From a bacterium (lineage in GTDB: Bacteria; UBP15; UBA6099; DSWB01): 6,968 nucleotides of DNA. The notes beneath the pieces are model-generated. The model worked only from the letters and a program-made list of their open reading frames with translations, had not been told where the DNA came from and ran no database searches. The stretch is taken from NCBI GenBank assembly GCA_020061125.1, contig JAGUYV010000088.1:1-6968 (forward strand). The letters run 5' to 3'. The position numbers and the translations under genes are program-made. This document shows, piece by piece, positions 1-5,766 of the stretch; position 1 is the stretch's first letter, and the number at the start of each line of letters is the position of its first letter.

Positions 1-133
1 GGCGGGGCGCGGCGCGGGCGCCGGCCCAAGCTTCCATGGCCGCGAACCCGGACAGCGCAAGGGCGGGGCCGGTGTCCAGATGCACAACAACGAGCGCAAT
101 AGCATAATGAGCGCGGCACAGGGCCGCGCTCAT
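1..133 (-). CDS. Possible N-terminal part of an unknown, perhaps membrane-anchored protein, cut by the left edge
   Basis: Read on the minus strand from an ATG at 133-131, the frame stays open for 44 codons to the window edge. The peptide starts MSAALCRAHYAIALVVVHLD and continues with small hydrophobic and alanine-rich residues, which could be a signal anchor or first membrane segment. Third codon positions are mostly G or C, as in the neighbouring genes, whereas two of the plus-strand frames hit stops at about 100-107. Against it: no clear Shine-Dalgarno sequence precedes the ATG, 44 codons is short in GC-rich DNA, and the start codon sits inside a perfect inverted repeat that could instead be a purely intergenic structure. 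If real, it follows the 187-1317 gene by 53 bp on the same strand. No family can be named. Confidence 0.33.
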   Translation of the reverse strand, partial: MSAALCRAHYAIALVVVHLDTGPALALSGFAAMEAWAGARAAPR

Positions 134-143
134 GATTGTGCGC
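94..143. repeat. Long inverted repeat: 11-bp perfect core plus imperfect outer arms
   Basis: The core arms are ATGAGCGCGGC (107-117) and its exact reverse complement (123-133), separated by the 5-nt loop ACAGG. Outside the core, GCGCAAT (94-100) faces ATTGTGCGC (135-143), which pairs with a 2-nt bulge. The element can therefore fold into one hairpin of about 50 nt with an internal loop. Neither side has a convincing T-run, so it is not a standard intrinsic terminator. It may be a REP-like intergenic palindrome, a protein-binding site, or an RNA hairpin covering the start codon of the possible gene beginning at 133. Confidence 0.7.
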
Positions 144-154
144 AAAGAGGGTCT

Positions 155-174
155 GCGGCCCTTGGCCGGGCCGC
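155..174 (-). terminator. Probable terminator hairpin after the secreted-protein gene ending at 187
   Basis: A perfect 7-bp GC stem (GCGGCCC and GGGCCGC) with a 6-nt loop begins 12 nt after the stop codon on the minus strand. The sequence after the stem (AGACCCTCTTTG) has only a weak run of T. It is well placed for an intrinsic terminator, but the poor T-tract leaves open that it only stabilises the mRNA 3' end. Confidence 0.45.
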
Positions 175-186
175 GCGCTCCGCCGG

Positions 187-1317
187 TCATTTCACAGTGA
201 TGGTTCGCGGTTTCCACGTGACGCGGGTAAAATTGGCGATGTCCCCGAGGTTCAGGCCTTCCATGAATTTTTTGGGGTCCGTGGAGGTTGCCTGCATGAT
301 GATGCCCCCGAGAAGCTGCACTTCGTTATTCATGGACTTGTCCATGTCGCTTTTCTTGTAGCGGAAGAAAAGGTCCGGCCCTTTGTTCTTGCACGAGATC
401 ACATCGGTCTTCATCTTGGGCATCTGGTCCTTGCCCTCTTCCTTGCCGCCTCCGGCCTGCGGCGCGGCGGGCACGAAACAGTCCTGCTTGACATTGAAGA
501 AGGTTCTGCCCTGCGGCGACCACATCATGACCTTGACCATGTTCTCCTTGCCTTTGAATTTCTTCTTGGCGGTCTCGGGGTCCATGTTCATGAGAGTGGT
601 GAGATCGTCAATCTCTTTGGTGAGGCTCGGAGCCAGGACCACGGACAGGTAGGTGTTGATTTTCGTGGGATTGACGGTTCCCTTGTTGATGCTGCCTTCC
701 ACTGTCTGTTGCACATACAGGTAGGTGTCGTCCATGCCAACAGAAATTGACCAGATATCGAGGTCGTTGCTGAAATCGCTGGTTTTGTCATCCGAGGGGT
801 CGGGGTCCGCGGCGCCCTTGACCATGCAGCCGTCGCTGGCGGGCGGCCAGGTGGCGACTTTGCAGGGCAGTTCCACGGCCACATTGCCGCGCGAATCCTG
901 CGCCCACGCATAGGCCAGGAGCTTGCCTTTTTTCTGCTTGGGGATCTGGCCTTTCCATGTGATCCCGGACTGTTTCAGTTTGACGGGCCGCGCCCATTTT
1001 TTGCCATTATCCGTGCTGTAATACACGCGCACATCCTTGACTTTGTCTTTGGCGCGCTTGTCGTCGTACGCCACGGTGACTGTAACGCTGATGGGTTTTC
1101 CGGCGACGGCGGCGCCGAATTTCACATCCTTGATGACCGGGGTGAAGCGGTGGTCGAACATATCCTGGGCGCGCGCCAGAAGATCCTTGCGTTCGCCCGA
1201 AGCCGCGGGTTTGCCTGCGGGCTTTTTCGGAGTCTTGCCCTGCGCGAATGCGGCCGTGTGCGCCAGCGCCGTGACCAGAACCAGCGCCATGACGAATGTT
1301 GTGCCTGTTCTTTTCAT
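187..1317 (-). CDS. Secreted protein of unknown function with Ig-like and beta-sandwich-like regions
   Basis: A 376-residue protein that I do not recognise as a named family. Residues 1-25 form a Sec signal peptide (charged MKRT start, hydrophobic core, cleavage likely after AFA at 23-25). A Lys/Pro/Ala-rich linker follows (about 26-45). Residues 58-150 alternate like beta strands and contain VRVYYSTDNGKKW, a pattern seen in Ig-like or fibronectin-like domains. Residues 165-230 contain an Asp-rich turn (DPDPSDDKTSD), then DLDIWSISVGMDDTYLYV, resembling the surface-binding beta-sandwich modules (CBM9 or DOMON type) found in many secreted bacterial proteins; this resemblance is inferred by eye. 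Four cysteines (152, 164, 280, 309) could form two disulfides. A low-complexity Gly/Lys/Glu stretch lies near 288-300. The start is supported by GGGGGAGG at 1328-1335, 10 nt upstream. The gene has its own promoter and a hairpin after its stop, so it is probably monocistronic. A role as a periplasmic or surface binding protein is plausible but unproven. Confidence 0.88.
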   Translation of the reverse strand: MKRTGTTFVMALVLVTALAHTAAFAQGKTPKKPAGKPAASGERKDLLARAQDMFDHRFTPVIKDVKFGAAVAGKPISVTVTVAYDDKRAKDKVKDVRVYYSTDNGKKWARPVKLKQSGITWKGQIPKQKKGKLLAYAWAQDSRGNVAVELPCKVATWPPASDGCMVKGAADPDPSDDKTSDFSNDLDIWSISVGMDDTYLYVQQTVEGSINKGTVNPTKINTYLSVVLAPSLTKEIDDLTTLMNMDPETAKKKFKGKENMVKVMMWSPQGRTFFNVKQDCFVPAAPQAGGGKEEGKDQMPKMKTDVISCKNKGPDLFFRYKKSDMDKSMNNEVQLLGGIIMQATSTDPKKFMEGLNLGDIANFTRVTWKPRTITVK

Positions 1318-1342
1318 TCCTGTAAATCCTCCCCCGATGATG

Positions 1343-1361
1343 GCGCATCGCGGAGATGCGC
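1343..1361 (-). promoter_or_regulatory. Leader hairpin between promoter and ribosome-binding site of the 187-1317 gene
   Basis: GCGCATC (1343-1349) and GATGCGC (1355-1361) form a perfect 7-bp stem with a 5-nt loop. It lies in the predicted 5' untranslated region, ending 7 nt before the Shine-Dalgarno sequence at 1328-1335. It could protect the mRNA 5' end or tune translation. It does not cover the ribosome-binding site itself. Confidence 0.45.
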
Positions 1362-1377
1362 TTCAAAATCGCTTCAC

Positions 1378-1406
1378 ATTGTATCCCATTTGCGGAGTGC
1401 GGGCAA
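1378..1406 (-). promoter_or_regulatory. Predicted sigma70-type promoter for the 187-1317 gene
   Basis: On the minus strand, TTGCCC (1406-1401, 4 of 6 to the -35 consensus) is followed by exactly 17 nt and then TACAAT (1383-1378, 5 of 6 to the -10 consensus). Transcription would start near 1371, giving a leader of about 54 nt. Position, spacing and strand all suit the gene starting at 1317. Confidence 0.6.
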
Positions 1407-1407
1407 T

Positions 1408-1424
1408 CGCATGCGCGCAATGCG
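1408..1424. repeat. Small inverted repeat beside the -35 box; possible operator
   Basis: CGCAT (1408-1412) and ATGCG (1420-1424) flank GCGCGCA, so the site is nearly symmetric and lies immediately upstream of the predicted -35 hexamer at 1401-1406. It could bind a dimeric regulator, or be chance in GC-rich DNA. It has no T-tract that would make it a terminator for the amidohydrolase gene ending at 1462. The remaining intergenic sequence (1425-1461) is relatively AT-rich and shows nothing else. Confidence 0.22.
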
Positions 1425-1461
1425 TCAGCAATACTTATTATGCCTTTTCAACAACCGCGTC

Positions 1462-2481
1462 TTACAGCGCGAGAATGCTTGCGGCGCGGGTTAGCACGGC
1501 TTCGGGCATTCCCGCGGCCAGCTTGACTTCAATCTCCACATCGAAATAGTTGCGGCTGGCCGTGAGCGCCAGGGCGCGCGGCGCGCCAAGAAATTCCCGG
1601 AAAAACAGCGGCCACACAGGCACCGGATAGTCGGTCCCGTGCACCATGCGGTCCATGGCCTGCGGCAGGTCCCGGGCCATGTCCACAAGGTATTTCTTGC
1701 GGTTGATCCAGGTGAGCGCGGCAAGGTCCCCGTACAGATTCGGGAATTCATCGAGCATTTCGATGAAGAACGGAAAATACTCGACGGGGTCGTGGACGCC
1801 CGACGCGCCCGCGTGCGCGGCGATGACTGTGACGCCGCATTCGAGAGCCAGGCGCAGGCGGCGCGGGTCGCCGAATTCCTGGCGCGGCGCTTTCATGGCG
1901 TGCTCGTAGCCGGTGTGCGTGAGCAGGGGCAGGCCCAGCGCCGCCATCTTTTCATAGAACGGCGCAATGCGCTCGTCCGCGGGGTCCATGAGTTGCGTAT
2001 TAGGCACCCATTTGATCAGAACCGCGCCGCGCTCGCGGCAGCGTTCGAGTTCCTCGATCGCGTCGGGCCGGTACGGGTTCACGGATGGGCCGGGCAGCAG
2101 TTCTTCATATTTTTCTGCGGCTTCAAAAATCAAGTCGTTGGGCATGATGGCCAGGGTGGCGGCCTCGTCGCGCCGCCCGTCCGTCGCATACGCCGCATCG
2201 AATCCCAGGAGCACGGCTTTGTCCACGCGCCCGGACATGCGCAGTTTTCGGACCAGGCTTTCCAGGTACCAGGCGTCAAACCGTTTTTCGAGAAACGCGT
2301 TCCATCGGAGGGAGGAGTGGCGCAGGTCCGCGAGCAGGCGCATGCCCGGATCGCCGAGCGCGCCCTTTTTCAGCACCACGCCGCGGTCCTCGCGCGTGCT
2401 CACCATGTGCACATGAATGTCAATGCAGGGGGCGGGAGAGGCGGTGCGGTCAGGGGTATCGCTCATGGTTGCGAGTCCCAT
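1462..2481 (-). CDS. Metal-dependent amidohydrolase (amidohydrolase 2 / ACMSD-like family)
   Basis: A 339-residue cytoplasmic TIM-barrel hydrolase with no signal peptide. The metal-site motifs of the amidohydrolase superfamily are in order: HxH on strand 1 (H23 and H25 in CIDIHVHMV), the strand motif GAVLIKWVP with K157, H189 in LLTHTG, H223 in VIAAHAG, and the acidic D284 in HGTDYP. The set and its spacing fit the PF04909 group, which includes hydrolases and non-oxidative decarboxylases such as ACMSD, so either a hydrolysis or a decarboxylation is possible and the substrate cannot be read. The usual C-terminal GNA-type motif is replaced by TRAASILAL. The first ATG is at 2481; an ATG five codons inside (2466) has GGGA about 9 nt upstream and may be the real start. 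The gene follows the lipoprotein gene by 36 bp and is probably the last of that operon. Confidence 0.9.
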   Translation of the reverse strand: MGLATMSDTPDRTASPAPCIDIHVHMVSTREDRGVVLKKGALGDPGMRLLADLRHSSLRWNAFLEKRFDAWYLESLVRKLRMSGRVDKAVLLGFDAAYATDGRRDEAATLAIMPNDLIFEAAEKYEELLPGPSVNPYRPDAIEELERCRERGAVLIKWVPNTQLMDPADERIAPFYEKMAALGLPLLTHTGYEHAMKAPRQEFGDPRRLRLALECGVTVIAAHAGASGVHDPVEYFPFFIEMLDEFPNLYGDLAALTWINRKKYLVDMARDLPQAMDRMVHGTDYPVPVWPLFFREFLGAPRALALTASRNYFDVEIEVKLAAGMPEAVLTRAASILAL

Positions 2482-2517
2482 CGTCAGAGTCGCGCTGCCC
2501 GTGCGGCGCGCGAAATG

Positions 2518-3717
2518 TCAATCGTCTGTTTCATTCTGCGCGTCCGCGCCTTGTGCGGCGGGAGCGGTGAACGAAAATGTGCGTGTGAAGGACAGGGCGC
2601 TGTGCTCGGCGAACCCGTTGCGCGCCGAACCTTTGAACGCGCCGTGGGAGACTCGTAACCTGCCGCCGGGCATCTGCACCAGAACGAAACGCGCCTGCGC
2701 CCGGCCCTGATTTTTGAACCGGCGTTTCTTGACCAGCGCGCCGCCGGCGGTGTTGTCAGCGGAGGCGTCGCTCACAAAGGACATCAGCCCGGTCTCGGGG
2801 TCGTAATCAAACCCGCGGTTCATGAAGGTTAACGCGCGCAGTTTGAAGGGCCGTTTGCCCAGGTCCAGGGAAAAGGACTGCGTGGCCGCGAAGGCCGATG
2901 GGTAATCGCGTGCGCCCTGGATTTTCACAACGCGTTTGCTCTTTGGCGCCTGGTCCATCCCGTGGAGCGCATGAGCGTGATCCGCGAAAAACACGCGGCC
3001 CTCGGGCGCGGCCGCGACCGTGTACAGCACCTTGCCTGTAATCAGGTTGCTGGTTTTGCGGCGGTTGAGCAGGCCGGGTTTGTCCGTGCGCAGCTCCATG
3101 CGTGCTGTGAACGAAAGTTTCCCCTGCGCGTTCACGGCCGGGTTCAGAATTTCCACGGCTATGCGGCGCAGAGGATATCCGTTCGCGCGGCTCCTGCTTG
3201 TGTCAAAATAAAACCCGCGCACGAACACGGCCACGCGGTCCGGGGCGCACGGAGGCAGGCCCAGGGCGGGAAGGTCCAGGCGCAGGTTCGACTCGCCCTC
3301 GCCGTCCCGGATCTCGATGTCCGAGGTTTCGCCGTGAAAGAAATGCGCTCCGCCCGAGCGCACCATGGAATGGCCGATTTCGTACTCCACGGCGCCCGCG
3401 TTTTCGGTTTTGTCTCCGCGAAGCGCCAGGCGGCCCATGGCGGACACGCGCCCGGCGGCGGGTTCGTTGCTGACAAGCAGCATGCCCGCGGCCAGCTTGT
3501 TCACGAGGCCCGCTTCGCCGCTCCGCCGCGCCGAGAACCCGTTGAAAACATAGGTCGCGCCGCCGGTGCGGTTTCCGGCCAGCGCCACTTCGCCGAACTT
3601 GTCGTACAGGGGCTGAAACCGGTCCGTGCCTTTGTCCCGTGCGCAGCCTTGCGCGAGGATGGCGCAGGAGAGAAGAGCGAAAACCGCGGCCATGCGAAAC
3701 GCTTGTTGTTTATTCAA
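2518..3717 (-). CDS. Putative lipoprotein of unknown family
   Basis: Starting at TTG 3717 gives 399 residues. The N-terminus MNKQQAFRMAAVFALLSC, with AILAQGC after it, has a basic n-region, a hydrophobic core and a lipobox-like end with Cys25 as the lipidation site, followed by Ala, which suits outer-membrane sorting. The inner ATG at 3693 would lose the basic residues and has no Shine-Dalgarno sequence, so TTG is preferred; GGA lies 12 nt upstream of it. A longer in-frame extension to 4005 would overlap the enoyl-CoA hydratase gene in another frame and is Trp/Arg/Pro-rich, so it is rejected. The mature protein appears beta-rich and lacks obvious catalytic motifs. The C-terminal third contains NRGFDYDPETGLMSFVSD and several basic patches, and the end is acidic (DAQNETDD). 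The TTG lies 1 nt after the stop of the upstream gene, which suggests translational coupling. I cannot assign a function. Confidence 0.82.
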   Translation of the reverse strand: MNKQQAFRMAAVFALLSCAILAQGCARDKGTDRFQPLYDKFGEVALAGNRTGGATYVFNGFSARRSGEAGLVNKLAAGMLLVSNEPAAGRVSAMGRLALRGDKTENAGAVEYEIGHSMVRSGGAHFFHGETSDIEIRDGEGESNLRLDLPALGLPPCAPDRVAVFVRGFYFDTSRSRANGYPLRRIAVEILNPAVNAQGKLSFTARMELRTDKPGLLNRRKTSNLITGKVLYTVAAAPEGRVFFADHAHALHGMDQAPKSKRVVKIQGARDYPSAFAATQSFSLDLGKRPFKLRALTFMNRGFDYDPETGLMSFVSDASADNTAGGALVKKRRFKNQGRAQARFVLVQMPGGRLRVSHGAFKGSARNGFAEHSALSFTRTFSFTAPAAQGADAQNETDD

Positions 3718-3718
3718 T

Positions 3719-4456
3719 TCAGCTTTTGTTCCAATCGGATAGTTTGAACGCCGCGGCGAAGTTGTCCGCCTCGATAAGTAATCCCTGATCCAGGGGCAGG
3801 GCGGCGCCGCGCAGGACCGCGTCCTTGATGAGCGCCATGGGCGCGGCGGGATTTTTGGCCAGTTTTTTCGCCAGGTCCAGTGCGGCGGCCAGGCCCTGTC
3901 CGCGCGGGACCACCTGGTTGACCAGGCCCATGGCGAGAGCCTGGGGCGCGCGGAATCTTGCGCCCAGAAGCATGATTTCCAGCGCGCGCTGTTTGCCAAC
4001 AACACGAGGGATTTTCTGCGTGCCGCCCCAGCCGGGTATGAGGCCGCGGATCACCTCGGGCTGGCCCAGGCTCACATTTTCCTCCACTATGCTGATGTCG
4101 CAGGCGAGCATGAGTTCAAATCCGCCTCCGAACGCATAGCCTGTGACTGCGGCGATCACGGGCTTGGGAAAATGCTCGATGCGCTGGAACACGGCCTGTC
4201 CGCGCGTGACGATGGCGCGCACATTTTCCTCGGTGGCTTCGAACCCCTGTTCGAGGTCCGCGCCCGCGCAGAATGCGCTGCCGCCCGCGCCCGTGAGGAC
4301 AACGGCGCGCACGCTCTCGTCGGTTTCCAGGCGCGCAAACGCCGCGTCCATCTGTTCGAGCGCGTCCGCGCTCAAAGCATTACGCCGCTCGTGGCGGTTG
4401 ATGCTCACCACGGCGGCGCTGTCCTGGATTTCAATCAGAATATCCTGCTGCGGCAT
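3719..4456 (-). CDS. Enoyl-CoA hydratase/isomerase family protein (crotonase fold)
   Basis: A 245-residue cytoplasmic enzyme of the usual length for crotonases, which add water across the 2,3 double bond of enoyl-CoA in beta-oxidation-type pathways. The CoA-pocket and oxyanion-hole segments are visible: SAFCAGADL (60-68) and GYAFGGGFELMLACD (106-120). Both catalytic glutamates of classical hydratases are present, E114 in GGFEL and E134 in GQPEVIRGLIPGWGGTQ, so a true hydratase is more likely than a family member with another reaction. The start at 4456 is chosen because GGAGG (4463-4467) lies 6 nt upstream; an extension to 4540 would add 28 uncharacteristic residues across the promoter. The gene heads an operon with the lipoprotein and amidohydrolase genes. 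The physiological acyl-CoA cannot be deduced. Confidence 0.94.
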   Translation of the reverse strand: MPQQDILIEIQDSAAVVSINRHERRNALSADALEQMDAAFARLETDESVRAVVLTGAGGSAFCAGADLEQGFEATEENVRAIVTRGQAVFQRIEHFPKPVIAAVTGYAFGGGFELMLACDISIVEENVSLGQPEVIRGLIPGWGGTQKIPRVVGKQRALEIMLLGARFRAPQALAMGLVNQVVPRGQGLAAALDLAKKLAKNPAAPMALIKDAVLRGAALPLDQGLLIEADNFAAAFKLSDWNKS

Positions 4457-4462
4457 GGGGGG

Positions 4463-4467
4463 CCTCC
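4463..4467 (-). promoter_or_regulatory. Strong ribosome-binding site that fixes the enoyl-CoA hydratase start
   Basis: GGAGG on the minus strand stands 6 nt before the ATG at 4456, with a run of six C (4457-4462) between them. It rules out the longer in-frame start at 4540. The C-run is a homopolymer whose length would set the spacing to the start codon. Confidence 0.8.
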
Positions 4468-4471
4468 GGAA

Positions 4472-4488
4472 CGGCGCGGCATGCGCCG
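4472..4488 (-). promoter_or_regulatory. Leader hairpin upstream of the enoyl-CoA hydratase ribosome-binding site
   Basis: CGGCGC (4472-4477) and GCGCCG (4483-4488) form a perfect 6-bp stem around a 5-nt loop. The hairpin lies between the predicted promoter (4508-4537) and GGAGG at 4463-4467, the same arrangement as in the leader of the 187-1317 gene. Confidence 0.4.
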
Positions 4489-4507
4489 GATGAATTCCAA
4501 TGTGCGT

Positions 4508-4537
4508 ATTGTATGCGGGCGCGCCGGGGCTTCGCAA
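4508..4537 (-). promoter_or_regulatory. Predicted sigma70-type promoter of the hydratase-lipoprotein-amidohydrolase operon
   Basis: TTGCGA (4537-4532) and TACAAT (4513-4508) are separated by 18 nt on the minus strand, with transcription expected to start near 4501 and a leader of about 45 nt. The -10 hexamer is the same as that proposed at 1378-1383. It lies in the 102-bp gap after the esterase stop codon, and I see no terminator there, so read-through from the esterase gene may also feed this operon. Confidence 0.55.
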
Positions 4538-4558
4538 CACCCGCCGCCGCCGAGCGGA

Positions 4559-5608
4559 TTATTCCTTGAGGTGGGTCTTGAACCACTTGAGGGTCAGAAT
4601 GATCACATGGTTGATGGGCAGAATGTGGCCGCTGTCGAACCAGCGCACGGCCTTGGGTTCGCTCACAGCCTTGTGAAAATTCTCCATGGCCTCGCGGGGA
4701 AAGAGTTCGTCGTAACGGCCGTTGATGAGCAGCGCGGGCTTTGGCGCGATGTGCGGCGCGTAGTACAGGGGATCAATGGCGCGAAGGATGTCGAAGGCCT
4801 GTTCCACGGTGTAGCCCAGGGCGTTGATTTTTTCAATGGCTTCCTTGACCTGCGGAATGTCGGATTTCTGATAGATGAGAGACAGATCCGCAGCGCCGTC
4901 AGCCAGGACCACGGCCTTGAACCGGTCATCCACGCTCACGGCCAGGGTGCCTGTGATGGCGCCCATACTCACGCCGAAGAAGGACAGGCGAGACATGTCA
5001 ATGTCCTGCGGACGGGTGGCCATGTAATCCACGCCGCGGCGGATGTCAATGACCTGCTGGCGCACATTGGCCACCGAGGCCACGGGGTCGTACTCGAGGA
5101 TCTCACGGCCCGGTTTCTCGCGCTCGCCCTTGAACACGCCGTCTATGGCCAGAAGGGCGTAGCCGTACATCACGAACTGGGGCGCGAACGCATCGGCCAG
5201 GCTTTTGTCGGATTGCAGAAAGTGCATGAAGAACATGCCGGGCCAGGGCGGCCCGTCGAGTTTCACGGTGCGGCTCAAGTGCCGCTCGCGCTCCTCGTCG
5301 CCGAGTCCGGCCACATAATCCTTGATGGCGGGCTTGGGAATGTACAGGAACGCGGGAACCCGCTCGCCGTTCACGCTGTCGAAATACACATGATATTTCG
5401 TGTAATACACATTGTCCTGCACGAGCGTGGCTTCGGCGTTCAGGGGCAGGGACCGGTCATAATCGAGCGCGGCCCTGTTGGCTTCAAAGACATCCTGCTG
5501 CGGAACGGGCGCGGGAAGAACATCCTGCTGCGCGAGCGCGGGCGCGCACAATAGTGCTGCGAACGCTGCGAAAACTGTTAAAAAAGCTGTGGCGATTCGG
5601 TGTTGCAT
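4559..5608 (-). CDS. Secreted alpha/beta hydrolase (esterase or dienelactone-hydrolase-like)
   Basis: A 349-residue protein with a Sec signal peptide (residues 1-26, cleavage likely after ALA in CAPALAQQD). It belongs to the alpha/beta-hydrolase fold. The nucleophile elbow is GVSMG with S214, the acid is D300 in LLINGRYDELFP, and the base is H328 in WFDSGHILP, so the catalytic triad is complete and in order. DGPPWPGMFFMHF (118-130) fits the strand that carries the oxyanion region. A segment of about 45 residues (241-285), largely helical in appearance, may form a lid. The overall pattern resembles acetyl-xylan-esterase and dienelactone-hydrolase-like exported enzymes; a prolyl-oligopeptidase-type domain is an alternative. 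After the signal peptide is a short duplication (AQQDVLPAPV, then PQQDVFEANR). GGGAGG at 5619-5624 lies 10 nt before the start. It is divergent from the skp-like gene. Confidence 0.92.
   Translation of the reverse strand: MQHRIATAFLTVFAAFAALLCAPALAQQDVLPAPVPQQDVFEANRAALDYDRSLPLNAEATLVQDNVYYTKYHVYFDSVNGERVPAFLYIPKPAIKDYVAGLGDEERERHLSRTVKLDGPPWPGMFFMHFLQSDKSLADAFAPQFVMYGYALLAIDGVFKGEREKPGREILEYDPVASVANVRQQVIDIRRGVDYMATRPQDIDMSRLSFFGVSMGAITGTLAVSVDDRFKAVVLADGAADLSLIYQKSDIPQVKEAIEKINALGYTVEQAFDILRAIDPLYYAPHIAPKPALLINGRYDELFPREAMENFHKAVSEPKAVRWFDSGHILPINHVIILTLKWFKTHLKE
5490..5532. repeat. Short direct repeat in the esterase N-terminus
   Basis: The 13-bp sequence ACATCCTGCTGCG occurs at 5490-5502 and 5520-5532, a 30-bp period that encodes two QQDV peptides ten residues apart just after the signal peptide. 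It reads as a small internal duplication in a flexible linker. Confidence 0.6.
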
Positions 5609-5637
5609 GGAATCGAAACCTCCCGGTGCGGAGCGCG

Positions 5638-5659
5638 GGCCGTCGCGGTTTCGCGGGCC
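5638..5659 (-). promoter_or_regulatory. Leader hairpin upstream of the secreted hydrolase gene
   Basis: GGCC (5638-5641) and CGCG (5644-5647) pair with CGCG (5652-5655) and GGCC (5656-5659), giving an 8-bp stem with a 2-nt bulge and a 4-nt loop. It sits 13 nt upstream of the Shine-Dalgarno sequence at 5619-5624. An AT-rich stretch (5662-5703) lies further upstream and may hold the minus-strand promoter: CATAAT at 5673-5668 is a possible -10 box, but no good -35 box stands at the right distance. Confidence 0.4.
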
Positions 5660-5737
5660 TCTGATTTATTATGTAAGATCACAACAGGAGATTACATTTA
5701 ATCAATGCGGCCCGGAGCGCAAATCGGGCGGGTCCGG

Positions 5738-5766
5738 TTGACAAAGCCCGCCGTGCGGCTTATTAA
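5738..5766 (+). promoter_or_regulatory. Predicted sigma70-type promoter of the skp-like gene
   Basis: A perfect -35 box TTGACA (5738-5743) is followed by 17 nt and TATTAA (5761-5766, 4 of 6 to the -10 consensus). Transcription would begin near 5773, leaving a leader of about 70 nt before the ATG at 5846. This argues against any in-frame start upstream of 5773, although the reading frame is open back to 5705. The leader holds two direct copies of ACCGTGC (5800-5806, 5815-5821) and no recognisable riboswitch. Confidence 0.72.

Noticed and set aside
1639-2658. Long plus-strand open frame (339 codons) opposite the amidohydrolase gene
   Set aside because: Antisense shadow; the opposite strand carries all metal-binding motifs of the amidohydrolase family.
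3718-4005. N-terminal extension of the lipoprotein frame to an ATG at 4005
   Set aside because: It overlaps the hydratase in another frame, is rich in Trp, Arg and Pro, and would bury the signal peptide in the interior.
4518-4525. GGCGCGCC palindrome in the promoter spacer as a regulator site
   Set aside because: An 8-bp all-GC palindrome is common in this composition and is too short to support an operator call.
4457-4540. N-terminal extension of the hydratase to an ATG at 4540
   Set aside because: The added residues cross the predicted promoter and leader; a strong GGAGG stands at the correct distance from the ATG at 4456.
4172-5554. Long plus-strand open frame (460 codons) opposite the esterase and hydratase genes
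   Set aside because: It is an antisense shadow in GC-rich DNA. It crosses two well-supported genes with complete catalytic motifs, and its peptide is His/Gly/Val/Arg-rich without domain features.
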